Source of the DNA: Riptortus pedestris
Taxonomy: Eukaryota > Arthropoda > Insecta > Hemiptera > Alydidae
Reading direction: 5' to 3'
Assembly: GCA_019009955.1 (NCBI GenBank)
Contig: CM032228.1
Coordinates: 67,516,001-67,580,000, forward strand
Length of the DNA: 64,000 nucleotides
Numbering within the stretch: the stretch's first letter is position 1; the number at the start of each line of letters is the position of its first letter. Both the position numbers and the translations under genes were made by a program. This document shows positions 22,741 to 34,018 of the stretch, piece after piece. The notes under the pieces are model-generated. The model searched no databases, was not told where the DNA came from, and saw nothing but the letters and a program-made list of their open reading frames with translations.

Positions 22741-23425
22741 TTTAATATATCGTGTGTGTTCTTTGATTTATCTTAATATTCTCTTCTTAAGATTTTGCTA
22801 AAATAGCTGAAAAAATAATTATGACTAGGCGTTTTCTATAATAGTAAAAACCTCTCCAAAACGGATACAAAATGCTGAAAATGATTATAACTGTAAGAGA
22901 ATAGCACTGAAAGAGAATATCTCACGATAAATTAGTTATTGAGTCACATGGAGATCTCAATTCTCCGTGTGTTCAGCGAACTAACATACGGGCGGAAGTT
23001 CAACCACAGCCAGCTGGATATTGTTTGGAGTCGGGATCAGTTTTCAACATCGGCAGAGAACAAAGCTGAAAGCTGTACGACTCGTGTGTGCATTGATAAT
23101 TGACAATGCCAGGCTAGGGCTACAATGGGGCACAAAGGCACCGAATAAAGAGAGGCTAATTAGCGTGATAATTGTCAATAGGGCATTTCGTCAAAATTGA
23201 AACAACCGGGTTCCGGGAACTGTCATCCCTCGGAGATAGGGCAGCCTTGAGTCGAAGCGAAGTGCTAAAGGAACACTCAAAGAAAGTGTTTCAGAGAAAC
23301 ACTAATTGTGTCAAAGGTTGTTGAAAATCTGATACAAGAAAGGTAAAGGGGGAAGGTGTTTTCCAATCATTAATTTCATTATTGAGCCTTCATTAATTAT
23401 AACAATAGAAATATTCAAACTATGA
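22741..23425. other. Unassigned stretch with a GC-richer core at about 22960-23300
   Basis: The core has balanced base composition (for example CATACGGGCGGAAGTTCAAC, GAAACAACCGGGTTCCGGGA) unlike the surrounding AT-rich repeats. No long open frame or repeat ends are seen. It may be unique host sequence. Confidence 0.4.
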
Positions 23426-23427
23426 TT

Positions 23428-23597
23428 TTTAGCAGATTTCCCTTAAGGAAAGTCAGCTATTGAGGTCGTACTCATTACTCGATTTTCGAAAATTGTCTTC
23501 AAAAGTCCATCGATCCTACCCAGGAGATGACGAAAATGAGGTTCGTTCAAAATTATATATCTATATCTCTATCTAGACACACACACACATACACACA

Positions 23598-23666
<69 letters not shown>

Positions 23667-23965
23667 CTGTTAACACTCGATATTTTGACGTTTTATGCAA
23701 AAAGACAGATCCAGTTTGTTAACGGCTGAAATCGGACCAGAGTGAGGTTTAGAGGGGGGGATTTTCGAAAATTCGAAATATCTGCGTTACTATACGTCGG
23801 ATCAATAACTTATATAGAACCAATCATATTGGAAATTAACTTTGCTATACATATTATTATATACATCATTATAATTCTCTTTATTGAATATTAACTGAAT
23901 ATTGAGATGAGATTGGCTAACTTTGGTCCTAGACATGAGGTTCGGGCATAAACTAGTTCGGCCGT
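23428..23965 (-). mobile_element. HINE-like half element, left part of a double-ended composite
   Basis: Starts TTTTTAGCAGATTTCCCTTA and carries CATCGATCCTACCCAGGAGA, a CA/TA microsatellite at 23576-23666 and the body up to TAGTTCGGCCGTTCC. The expected 5' terminus (GTTTACGCAGCCCC…) does not follow. Instead the sequence switches to a plus-strand copy. Confidence 0.75.
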
Positions 23966-23974
23966 TCCCTTATT

Positions 23975-24244
23975 ATAATTATAACTTGAGTAGGAGTGGG
24001 GGTTTACTGAAAGCGTAAAACTATAAAATCCAAATATTTACGATACTAATTTGCAATAAGATTGGTTCTATTCAATTTTCTGATCCGACTTATAGTAACG
24101 GAGATATTTTGATTTTCAAAATTCTCTTCCTCTAAATCCCCCCCCTTCCCTCTAGTCCGATTTCAGCCATTAACGAAATTGACCTTCCTTTTTTACATAA
24201 AACGATTATAACGATATGAAGTTTGGTAACGATCATACAAAGAT

Positions 24245-24321
<77 letters not shown>

Positions 24322-24450
24322 AAAAATTTTGAACGGACCTCATTTTCGTCATCTCATAGGTAGGATCGATGGACATGAGGAAATTTTTCAAAAATGGTTT
24401 CATGAGTACGGCCTGAATAGCTGATTTCCTTTAAGAGAAATCTGCTAAAA
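23975..24450 (+). mobile_element. HINE-like half element, right part of a double-ended composite
   Basis: Begins within the long-form body (GAGTAGGAGTGGGGGTTTAC), runs through TCTGATCCGACTTATAGTAA, GGTAACGATCATACAAAGAT, a long TA tract at 24247-24322 and ends TTAAGAGAAATCTGCTAAAA. With the previous half it makes a unit in which both outer ends are the hairpin-bearing 3' terminus. Confidence 0.75.
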
Positions 24451-24484
24451 AACGATGAGTAGAAGCTGTATACACTGAAAGTAC

Positions 24485-25215
24485 GAATAGCTTCCTTATT
24501 TCTTGAGTTACCAAATAATGCAAAGAACAACAATTGTAGAACATCAATAGCTTAACAGAATTGATTCTATAACATTTTACGATTCGACTCATCATAATGG
24601 AGATATTTTTACTTTTCTACCCCCCTATAAGACTCCAAACCACCACTATTCGAGGTACGATAGCAGCCAATAATAAATATGATCTTTAGTGTTGACTGTA
24701 ACGGATATATATCGAGTATGGTATAGATCAAATAAATATTTTTGAGTAAAGAACAAAAAAATCTGAAATATTGACAAGACGCATTTGGATGTAACTCACG
24801 AAGTAATTGTTTAATGAAAACTATATTTGGTATTTAACCTTGGATTGAAGTGGTACATAATATAACAGTTTACAATTAATATAAAATAAGTAGGAGTGGT
24901 GGTTTACTGATTGGTGGAAACTAAAATATGCAAATAACTCGGTTAATATTCAATGTAGAGAAAATATGTATATAACAGCTTTTATAGAACCTTACAATTT
25001 CAATAAGATTGATTCTATGCAATTGTTCGCATAACAGTAGAGATATTTCGAGTCTCCCCCTTTTCCTCCCTCTTTAACCCTCCCCCCCCCCGGTCTGATT
25101 ATAGTCGATTTACGAACTTTATCTTCTTTTTTTCATAAAACGTTTTCGCATCGAGTTCTGTAATGATCAGACAAAAGTTGTGACTGTTAGAGACAGACAA
25201 ATATATATGTATATA

Positions 25216-25309
<94 letters not shown>

Positions 25310-25458
25310 TGTGTATACAAACATATATATGTATATAAAATTTTCAAAATTATTCGTTCTCCTTGGTAGGATCAATGAATATTTGAAGACATTTTTCGAA
25401 AATCCCTTCATGAGTACAACCTTAATAAATGATTTCCCCAAAGGAAAATCAGCTAAAT
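24485..25458 (+). mobile_element. HINE-like repeat, long form, 5' terminus missing
   Basis: Two inner modules are visible (first around 24560-24800, second around 24890-25180), then a TA/GT microsatellite at 25200-25345 and the end block CTTGGTAGGATCAATGAATA … CAAAGGAAAATCAGCTAAAT. It directly follows the preceding composite, so at least two copies are adjacent here. Confidence 0.75.
25200..25345. repeat. (TA)n-(GT)n compound microsatellite
   Basis: TA run of about 40 bp, then GT run of about 45 bp with TTTGTGTG interruption, then ATATATGTATAT. Lies at the family's usual central microsatellite position. Confidence 0.95.
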
Positions 25459-26120
25459 TTTAATTTTAAAATTTTATCCACGTGCAACGCTGGAGAAGCA
25501 CTGGTTGAACACAGAACTATAATGTATTATTCCCTCCCCAAAATTGAAGTAATATTAGTTTTCAAGAATCTCTTTCGTTGGACAGAAAAATGCTCCCTAA
25601 TAAACTAAAGGCAGTAAAAGAGTTATATATTTGCTCGTAGGCCCATATGACCTTATTAAAATCCGAGAATAAAAAGTTCTAATTGCTAAAACCAAAGGTG
25701 CATTCATTTGAAATTAGTTACAAATTCGTTTTTTTTTTTTAAATTTATATCTTTTTTCGGAAGGGAATAAAAGTTTAAAAAACAATCTAATCCAGTTTTA
25801 TATGGTGAGGGCGGAATTAAATTAAACAAGTTCCAGTTAAATGTGTGTGTGGGGAGGTAATGGGAACATTAATATGAGCCCCGTGTGTATATTTGCTACA
25901 AACAAACACCTTTTTACTACCCAAATATACTCAGTACAAAAAAAAATCAAATTAAATTATATCTACAAAATGGAATATTAAAAGTATTGAAATTTAAATA
26001 AATTTAATTTTTACTACCTCCAAGACTTACAGACTAGGGATTAATAATTATTCCTTAATGTTATAATATAATTTACCATATATAAACATAATTTATAATT
26101 CATTTCTTGACGTTCAATTT
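25459..26120. other. AT-rich stretch, no gene recognised
   Basis: Nothing beyond short A/T homopolymers was recognised on either strand. Confidence 0.4.
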
Positions 26121-26124
26121 ATAG

Positions 26125-26268
26125 AACTATGGCTAATTATGACTCCACCTGCAGGTTACCGCAGTTTTCTATCCAAGATTGGTATAAATATGTTATTTAG
26201 CTTTACCAAATAAATTCGTCTGGCCAACGCGAGAATCGAACAAACGACTACAAGTTTTATCATGGGAT
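26125..26268 (-). mobile_element. tRNA-derived SINE (family S1), old copy
   Basis: Strongly diverged: on the minus strand a TTGTTCGATTCTCGCGTTGG B box, ACGAATTTATTTGGTAAAGC, and GTTTACC-like 3' motifs TGCAGGTGGAGTCATAATTA. Order and spacing agree with the better copies. Confidence 0.6.
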
Positions 26269-26476
26269 CAATAAAAGTAAATAAATTGCAATGAGAATAT
26301 ATTATCAGTTTTATAAATTTGCTTTCATATATGAGTTGTAAAATTTACTTTTCATTATACTGCGTCAAAAAACATGTGTTTTCAATACTAGGTTTGAGTC
26401 CGTAAAATAGCTCTTTTCGGTACTAGTACTGAAAAATCTTTTCGGTGCGCTAACCTTACCTGTTACTAATAAACAT

Positions 26477-26689
26477 GTGTTTGAAGGAGGTTATATTCAT
26501 TCTAATATTTGCTTACTTATAATAAGTAGTGAATTTAAAGTGCCAGACAACATGGATACACCAAAAGATGTTTTAGAAAATAATTCCTTTAATCAAAAGT
26601 TAACTGTATTCCAAAAGGCAATGCCAAACAAAGGTTTTAACATAAATAATAATCAAAATTGTACTATAAATATTAAAGTAAATCTGTAA
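26477..26689 (+). pseudogene. C-terminal peptide of an unknown transposon protein
   Basis: The 70-codon open frame ends NNNQNCTINIKVNL, an Asn-rich C-terminus. The segment MDTPKDVLENNSFNQKLTVF precedes it. AATAAAATAATG follows, consistent with a polyadenylation region. It lies inside the TIR element and is too short to be a transposase. I do not recognise a domain. Confidence 0.35.
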
Positions 26690-26697
26690 TGTTTCTT

Positions 26698-26845
26698 CTA
26701 TTATGGGTTATTAAACAGATGTTTTTTCCAAATAAAATAATGTGTCAATTTAATTTCTTATATAAGTACTTTTCTTCTATTATAGGTTAATAAACAGATG
26801 TTTTATTTCAAATAAAATAATGTGTCACTTTAATTTCTTATATTG
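26698..26845. repeat. Tandem duplication of about 75 bp
   Basis: CTATTATGGGTTATTAAACA plus GATGTTTTTTCCAAATAAAA (first unit) recurs as CTATTATAGGTTAATAAACA plus GATGTTTTATTTCAAATAAA (second unit), each followed by TAATGTGTCA and TTTAATTTCTTATAT. Confidence 0.85.
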
Positions 26846-27147
26846 TATCTTTAAGTTATTAATGAAATATAAAAGGGTTTTAATGCACTCAAGTATGAGC
26901 AGTATAATGAAAAGTATTGTTCATAACACGTACCAAAAGTGTCCTTTCGGTACTCGGTCCAATTTCCAAGCTCGGCTTCGCCTCGCTCGTAAAACTAGAC
27001 CTCGCACCGAAAAGACCCACTTTTGGTACTAGTGATGAAAATAACTATTTTGTTTCAGGTGTCCAAAGAGTACTTCGTTCGGTTTACATGTGAATACTTT
27101 TTTTTTATTTTATCAAGAAAATTACATTCTGCATTTATATGCATTTG

Positions 27148-27149
<2 letters not shown>

Positions 27150-27187
<38 letters not shown>

Positions 27188-27325
27188 CATACATACATAG
27201 GTACATACATACATATAATTTTGAACGAACCTCGTTTTCATCATTCCTAGGTAGGATCAGAGTACATTTGAGGAAATGTTTCGATAATCGCGTCATAAGT
27301 AAGACCTCAACTGGTTATTTCCCTC
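27150..27325 (+). mobile_element. HINE-like 3' fragment after a TA tract
   Basis: TA microsatellite at 27150-27183, then TTTTGAACGAACCTCGTTTT, CCTAGGTAGGATCAGAGTAC and AAGACCTCAACTGGTTATTT. The copy stops before the final CTGCTAAAA and is followed by a SINE 3' piece. Confidence 0.65.
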
Positions 27326-27337
27326 TAATCATTAGTC

Positions 27338-27402
27338 GCACTCTATCTAGAAAAGGTTGGTAACCTATAGATAAACCGTTCGAATTAGCCTAGTAATACA
27401 AT
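27338..27402 (+). mobile_element. tRNA-derived SINE (family S1) 3' fragment
   Basis: CTAGAAAAGGTTGGTAACCT, ATAGATAAACCGTTCGAATT and AGCCTAGTAATAC match the 3' body of the family; no B box. Confidence 0.55.
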
Positions 27403-27689
27403 TTTTACAATCAAAACATTGAATATAAGTTTTGAAAATGTTCGTTAGTTTTTGGGAAAAAAAAAAAAAAAAAAAAAAACTATCCATTCACATTATACAA
27501 CCATTTTAGCTTATTCTGAACTGATAACATCATATTTATTAAATTGCTCATTTATTATATTTTCCAGTATCCTAAAATTACTATTTTCAATAGTATGCAT
27601 TCAGGATCTATATTTTTGCATTGTTTTTGTGTTAAAAAATAATTGAATCTCAGCAATTAGTGGCAAAACGAAATTAGGTTTTATTTTAA

Positions 27690-28718
27690 CCCTCCGTCGG
27701 GCGCGTGATCTCTCAGATACACAGTTTCTAGAAAAATATTTGCCACACCTCCGTTATGTGTTTTAGAGAACTCCCCCTCAAGGTATGTTGAGTCACTGTG
27801 TTTAACGGAGTCGTGAGTTTCACCTGTCATTAAATTTTATCTCCTAGATACCTCGCGCCCGATCTCGTAAGTTTTTTTGAAATCTGTATTTCATAAATAT
27901 GTACATCAATTAAGTTTCTCTTTATTAAATGGAATCATATAAACCTATTATTCTATTATTTTGCTCAAACATGAGCTTTCAAAAGAACTTGTACAAGTAT
28001 ATATTGCACGACGCAGTGACAATAGTAGACGTTTACCAACCGAACTAAGGACGAAACTTTAAGACTACAGGACTCATAAGAGTACATTAGCTCATTGGAC
28101 CATACATTGAACTCAAGTACAGAACAGCATAAAAAAAGGCCCTCCGCTAAAAGAAAATGATGTGAACCAAGCAAAACTGAAAATAAATGTAGGTGTACTA
28201 ATTACTGTTGTGAGATTTGCAAAAACAAAATATGTTTCCAATATAGCTCCATGCTTTGTCCTAATTGTAACGCAGCTCTGCAAAAGAAATAACATTTAAA
28301 CTGGTATTTTTAAAATTTTTTGATGATTTTCATTAAGCCTTATCTAAAAGTGATTTCGTGCTACTTATTTTTGATTGAAGTTATATTTAGATAATTTTTT
28401 TATATTGCTCACATATTGAACTGAAATATGTATAATTAAGGCATTTGCATTTAAACTATTCCTTTTGATATTTGTGTTGTTTAATTATATTTTAAAAATT
28501 ATCGTCCACCGTTTCTTTATAGTATAATACTTGTCAATTTTAAAAATTATTTACTTCTTTCAAACAAATACTTCCTCTGTTATGGTTTCTAATCACACGC
28601 TGAACATTTTAGTGCAAAATATATATTAAAAAACTCTATTTCCGTAAAAACGGTTGAGGATGATCTGTGAGATATACGCGCCCGATGGCGGAATATTCTT
28701 GACGCGCCCGACCGAGGG
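27690..28718 (+). mobile_element. piggyBac-like element with TTAA target duplication
   Basis: The left TIR CCCTCCGTCGGGCGCG (27690-27705) matches the inverted right TIR at 28703-28718 in 15 of 16 positions. TTAA flanks both sides (27686-27689 and 28719-28722), the piggyBac target. An extra subterminal copy of the GAGATAyACGCGCCCGAtgG motif lies near 28669-28690. The interior keeps only the transposase C-terminus, so the copy is internally deleted and non-autonomous. Confidence 0.9.
28005..28291 (+). pseudogene. piggyBac transposase C-terminus with cysteine-rich domain
   Basis: Plus-strand frames give SRRLPTELRTKL, then after frame changes KCRCTNYCCEICKNKICF and SSMLCPNCNAALQKK ending at a stop. 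The closely spaced Cys pairs match the C-terminal cysteine-rich, zinc-binding domain that in active piggyBac proteins binds the subterminal end repeats. Stops (for instance just before the Cys domain) and frame changes show it is dead. The catalytic DDD core is absent. Confidence 0.75.
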
Positions 28719-28722
28719 TTAA

Positions 28723-29485
28723 CGAGTAACCATTTTTGTTATATCCTTTGACAAACTATTACACAGCTGGTTATTTTTAAAATTTATGAAAATAAAACCC
28801 TATGTAAAAAAAAAAATATGGCTTTACATCAATAAGTTGTCATCAGAATATCTGCCGAATATTTTATGAAAACTTCTTACATTCTTTATTGACAGAAAAT
28901 GAGATTGATTAGAAAAAATGACATTATGCCACAATGGAAATGGCATTATGACATACTATGGATGAACGTACCTAAGAGCTCAGTTGTCCCTCAATATTTA
29001 TTGCATAATTTATCATCTGCACGTAACCGTAAATTTAAGGAGTAGCTACATCATGAAATTATACTCGAGTTTCTATCTAGCCATAACTATTGAACGAGTT
29101 GCTAGGCAACAAGCAATTTCCCTTCTCGAACAGTATTTAAATTTTCATGTGACGCAGCGTTACCGTTTTAATTGTGCACTAGCACCATCAATTGTACAAT
29201 CTTTATTTAAACTATTACAAATTCACAGTAAGAAGACTTTTTTTTACAGGGCATTAATAGTGAGGGGTTACGGGGAATTGTAAAAGTAGTTCGAGCCCAG
29301 GACAATTAAAAACTTTTCCAGTGCCTCGTTAAAAGTATAATTGTCCCAGTGGGTGCCGTGAACGGAACAAGTTTTCAGGTCAATCGCATGAATTAAAGTA
29401 ATATTTCACTAATTGTGTAGGATCATAATTTTCTTACTAATGTACGTGCTATTTTGGTGATTGCTGACAGCTTCCCTTGCACTTT
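28723..29485. other. No gene recognised
   Basis: A 99-codon open frame at 28984-29283 has no recognisable domain. The rest is AT-rich. Confidence 0.35.
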
Positions 29486-29488
29486 AAA

Positions 29489-29893
29489 AAGTCCGTCACG
29501 AAGAGGCTGCGTAAACTAAGCAGATTTCCCCCGTGAAGTTTTTCACGAAAGCCGAACAGTTAAGAAAACGGCCGACCTAGCTCTTGGCAGGAAACTCTAA
29601 TCCGTTACCCGCCCAGATTTCATAAAAATGCAAATATCTCGGTTAATATTCAAGATAGAGAATAAATGTATATAACAATATTTATAGTAAATTTAATTTG
29701 CAATAAGATTAATTCTATACAATTTTTCGAACGGAAATATTTCCAATTTTAGAAAATCCTCCCCTCTAAACTCCCCCTCCCACTGCTCTAATTTCAGCCA
29801 TGAACAAACTTGATCTTTCTTTTTAAATAAAACGACTAAATATCGAGTTTGGTAACGATCAAACAAAAATTGCGACCGCTAGAGCGGTAACAG

Positions 29894-29963
<70 letters not shown>

Positions 29964-30089
29964 TTTTGAACGGCCCCCATTTTTGTCATCTACTAGGTAG
30001 GATCGATGGACATTTGAAGAAAAATTTCGAAAATTCAGTCATGAGTACAACCTCAATAGCTGATTTCCCTCAAGGAAAATCTGCTAAAA
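29489..30089 (+). mobile_element. HINE-like repeat, short form, both ends present
   Basis: Begins AAGTCCGTCACGAAGAGGCT, then AAGCAGATTTCCCCCGTGAA, and ends TTTCCCTCAAGGAAAATCTG then CTAAAA. The TA tract is at 29898-29960. At about 600 bp this is a reference short-form copy. No coding capacity. Confidence 0.9.
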
Positions 30090-30257
30090 CATACTCATAC
30101 AAAAACACATACACAAACACACACATGGTATTGTATAATTATGTAATATTAAAGTATGAACACAAATGAGTCCACCACTAAATAGTTAGAAAGTATTTCT
30201 CTGTAATTTCAATGATCATTTTTCACCTCTCGTATTCAAGGCCAGGGCATTTATTCA

Positions 30258-31382
30258 TTTTAGCAGATTTCCATTACGCGAAATCAGCTATTGAAATTTT
30301 TCTTCAAATGATCATCGATCCTACCTAGAAGATGACGAAAATGAGGTCCGTTAACTTACATTAATGTCCGGAAACATTACATATATTAATATTTATCGAG
30401 ATATAATAAGTATCTAATTATAAATAAATATCTATCGATATATTTGCCTGTTACTTCTCTAACGGGAGCAATTTTGGCCCTATCGTTACCAAACTCGATG
30501 AATATTCGTTTTATATAAAAAAAAAAAAATTCAAGTTCATTAACAGCTAAAATGAGGCTGGTGGAAGGGGAGGGGGTTTAGAGGTGAAGAATTTTGAAAA
30601 ATGTTTCTAAATATCTTCGTAATTATGAGTCAGATCGAAAAAATATCAAAATCAATATATATACATGTATGTATAAAATCAATCTTATTTTAAATTTAAT
30701 TTTCTATAAATGTTATGAGCATTTTTCCTCTATATTAAATATAAACTGAGATATTTTTTTTTTTTCAGTTTTCAGCTTTTACCAAACCACCACTCCTACT
30801 CATGTCATATTAATAATAAGCTGCTATATCATGAACCATTGCGATGGAATAATATTAGAAATAAGGCATTTTTATTTTTGTTTACTTTAAATTATTGTTT
30901 TTTCCAAAAAAATATATTTGAATTAAATGATGCATAAATTAGAAAATAAACGTTGAGTGAATAAAAAAATACTTCCAGAAATCTCCAATAATTAATATGT
31001 TTTATTTATATATATAACATATTGAATTATGGAGATTATTGGAAGTATTTTCTTATTCACACAACGTTTATTTTCTAATTTATGCATCATTTAATTCATT
31101 TTTTTCCCCGAAATAACAATGAATTAAAGCAAATGAATAAAAAAATAACTTAATACTAATATTATTCCATCGCAGAATTTCATGTAAATATTGTTCATTG
31201 TTAGCAGATTTTCAGCTTCTGAGATGAGTTCGGCTAACTTCGGCTCTAGTCGTGAGTTTCTGTCAAGAGATAGTTCGGGCCCTTCCCGTAACTGTTTGAC
31301 TCTCTATTCTGAAATTTCTCTATTATAAAACTTCACGTGGGAAATCTGCTTAGTTTACGCAGCCCATGCGTGAGGGACTTTT
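30258..31382 (-). mobile_element. HINE-like repeat carrying a 335-bp foldback insert
   Basis: The left end TTTTAGCAGATTTCCATTAC and right end CGTGGGAAATCTGCTTAGTT then TACGCAGCCCATGCG are present. The central microsatellite is reduced. The body is interrupted at about 30841-31175 by a near-perfect palindrome. Confidence 0.85.
30841..31175. mobile_element. Foldback (long-TIR) MITE
   Basis: GCGATGGAATAATATTAG at 30841 is exactly inverted as CTAATATTATTCCATCGC at 31158-31175. Further inward, AAATGATGCATAAATTAGAA and its inverse, and CTCCAATAATTAATATG versus its inverse also pair, so both arms are about 150 bp with a centre near 31008. A clear target duplication is not visible. No coding capacity. 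Confidence 0.85.
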
Positions 31383-31865
31383 TATTTATTGGCGTAAAGG
31401 GTAGTAGCTGAGTTTGTTTACTCATCTATTCGTATACCGTAGTTAGTATTTGAACTCATGTTAACTACCGCCCTTTAGTTTAAAATATATGAGAATCTAT
31501 AATTTATTCTATTTGCAGCAACGTGTCATTTATTATTTTTACGTGGCTCCTATACTATTCGCGACATTAAATTTTTCATTTTCTTCATAATTGACAATTT
31601 TAGATGAGGCTAAACATTCTAGAGTAAGCGACATACACTAGAACATATGTATAATTCATAGAGACAGACAGAAATAATTTTTTGCAAACGATTGAAAAAG
31701 TGTTTTATATATGAATTATTAGAAATTCATAAATATTAACTGAACCACGGGTGTTTCTACAACGAAAATACAAAGAATTCTGAAACTGTTGCATTTAGTT
31801 CCTCACCACAAGTCATTTGGCCAGGAACTAACTGGTGAAGTTAAATGAACAAGAATGGAATATTG
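31383..31865. other. No gene recognised
   Basis: AT-rich sequence between the HINE-like copy and the LINE 3' end. No domain, repeat end or tandem array was seen. Confidence 0.35.
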
Positions 31866-31869
31866 CCGA

Positions 31870-32523
31870 AGGAGACTAATGCTAAAATTTCAAAAAATGA
31901 TCCGCCAAGATGTCTTTTTCACTAGATGAAGTTATATAAAATCCATCAGATTGGATGGAAGTAAACGACCACCTCCGCAGTATCAAAATTACTATTAAAG
32001 GAGTGGTCATCGAACTATAAGAGTACTAGACGGGAGGTAGTTGTTCTTGCCAGACTCAGGATCGGCCACACATAACTGACACATAGACACTTAATGACAA
32101 GGACTGATAAACCATATATGCAAATACGACAACAAGTACCTAACGATAAATCACATACTGACAGACTGCATCCAACGAAAAAACCTTCACATACCCCATG
32201 ATATGACAGAACTATTAACTGACAGCAGCCAATATATTCCACAAATACCAACATATCTAAAACAAATGAACATTTACAAATACATATAGTATAAAATAGA
32301 ATAGGTCTATAGCATACATAAAAAGATTAAATAGAGATATCATTTATCATATTCATTTAGTCAAAGTACGGATATGAGAAACACTCAGATATTAAAAGAA
32401 TGTTTTCCATAATATTAAAATAAAGCACAACCAAGGTGTACATGATCATTATTCTAACTACACCTCAAACAGAGATTTTGTCAATTACCATCGATGTGGG
32501 GCACAAACCAAATAAATAAATAT
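31870..32523 (+). pseudogene. LINE 3' end, post-RNase H coding part plus 3' UTR
   Basis: Across frame breaks the plus strand gives VNDHLRSIKITIKEWSSNYK, STRREVVLARLRIGHT, a degraded CxxC region, INHILTDC, HIPHDMTELLTDSSQYIPQI and a C-terminus near MNIYKYI. This is the same signature as at 18217-18504 and the two are clearly related. The 3' UTR ends in AAATAAATAAATATAAA, and the 158-bp tandem array starts directly after it. Confidence 0.75.
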
Positions 32524-32525
32524 AA

Positions 32526-33446
32526 AATTCTGGTGGTCCCATAAATGACATCCGTTGCTGGTGGACAAATAACCGTGAAGTAGGAACTGTGAAGTTGGCC
32601 GGCAGCAACGCTAGTTCATAAACGTTTGTTGTGAGTTATCATAAATCTCTTTCGGAATGTCCTCTTCAACGATGAAGCTACGAATAATTGTGGTGGCTCC
32701 TTAAATGGTCGTCCCAAACAGCGGACAAGTAGCCAACACTACAAACATGAAGTTGGCCAGTAGCTTCGCTAGTTCATTAAGGCTTGTTGTGGTTTATTAA
32801 ACATTTATTTCGGGATGTCCTCTTCAACGATGAAGCTTAAATTAATTGTGGTGGCTCCGTAAATGGTCGTCCCAAACAGCGGACAAGTAGCCAACACTAC
32901 AACCATGAAGTTGGCCAGTAGCTTCGCTAGTTCATTAAGGTTTGTTGTGGTTTATTAAACATTTCTTTCGGGATGTCCTCTTCAACGATGAAGCTTAAAT
33001 TAATTGTGGTGGCTCCGTAAATGGTCGTCCCAAACAGCGGACAAGTAGCCAACACTACAACCATGAAGTTGGCCAGTAGCTTCGCTAGTTCATTAAGGTT
33101 TGTTGTGGTTTATTAAACATTTCTTTCGGGATGTCCTCTTCAACGATGAAGCTTAAATTAATTGTGGTGGCTCCGTAAATGGTCGTCCCAAACAGCGGAC
33201 AAGTAGCCAACACTACAACCATGAAGTTGGCCAGTAGCTTCGCTAGTTCATTAAGGTTTGTTGTGGTTTATTAAACATTTCTTTCGGGATATCCTCTTCA
33301 AAGATGAACCTACAAATAATTCTGGTGGTTCCTTAAATGGTAATCAATACCGTTGGACAAATAACCCAAAATGGAACTGTGAAGTTGGCGAGGAGCATCG
33401 CTGGCCCATAAACGTTTGTTGTGGTTGATTAAACATTTCTTAGCTT
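32526..33446. repeat. Tandem (satellite-like) array, 158-bp unit, about six copies
   Basis: The landmark CGGGATGTCCTCTTCAACGA recurs at a 158-bp step (32654, 32812, 32970, 33128, 33286). Other landmarks are GAAGTTGGCCAGTAGCTTCG and GTGGTGGCTCCGTAAATGGT. The three central units look identical over their whole length, whereas the outer units are diverged, as expected for homogenisation by unequal exchange. No open frame spans units and there are no CRISPR-like unique spacers. Confidence 0.95.
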
Positions 33447-34013
33447 AGATATTTTAAACTTGGTGTTCTTAAGCACAAAACAATGTATAGAATCTTTACT
33501 CAGTATGTATCACTTTATTATTCAACTCATGACTGTCCAAGCAGAAACAAACCTGCCTTCTAAATCTACAAAAACATATGTTTTACACCTTACCTATAAA
33601 GAGAGATATAAATATTCCAAAGAGATATAAACACAATAGTCCTTCATTACACTCCCTAACACTTGGTTAGCACTTTTTTTCAATTAACAGTTAACAAATA
33701 AACTTTTAGTATTTTTATTCTGGGTATTCTTCAAATGGAACATCTTCTATAATAATATATTTTACTAATCCGTGTTATTTTATAACTTTATCACCTTCTA
33801 CGTCTTTAATAAGATGTCTAGAAATGGAGAATTTGTTTCCATTGTTTATTTTTATTCGAGTAGTATTGCGTTTTTATACAGTTCAACTTTTTAGGCTTTG
33901 CATAGAAAGAATGAAGCTTGTTGTGAATTCCCTTAAAAATCTGTAAGAAATGAAAGTTATAAACGACCAAGAAATTAGCTGCAAAGGAAGGTATTCTGAA
34001 GTAGACTGGCACA
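33379..34013. repeat. First copy of a direct duplication (satellite edge plus flank)
   Basis: The segment from GAAGTTGGCGAGGAGCATCG through ACATCTTCTATAATAATATA to GAAGTAGACTGGCACAGT is repeated at 34019-34472. A block of about 200 bp at roughly 33447-33655 is absent from the second copy. Confidence 0.85.
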
Positions 34014-34018
34014 GTCCG

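Larger units (their letters stand above)
26403..27052. mobile_element. Unclassified DNA transposon with long imperfect terminal inverted repeats
   Basis: The left end AAAATAGCTCTTTTCGGTAC plus TAGTACTGAAAAATC and TTTTCGGTGCG matches, inverted, the right end from GCACCGAAAAGACCC through TTTTGGTACTAGTG to AACTATTTT. TIRs are about 46 bp. Inside are a 70-codon open frame at 26477-26689 and two tandem copies of a polyA-signal-like unit at 26698-26845. A second internal inverted pair near 26929 makes the right end foldback-like. No target duplication is evident, and I cannot assign a superfamily. Confidence 0.6.

Noticed and set aside
32526..33446. CRISPR array
   Set aside because: The 158-bp units are contiguous with no short repeats separated by unique spacers, and the DNA is clearly eukaryotic.
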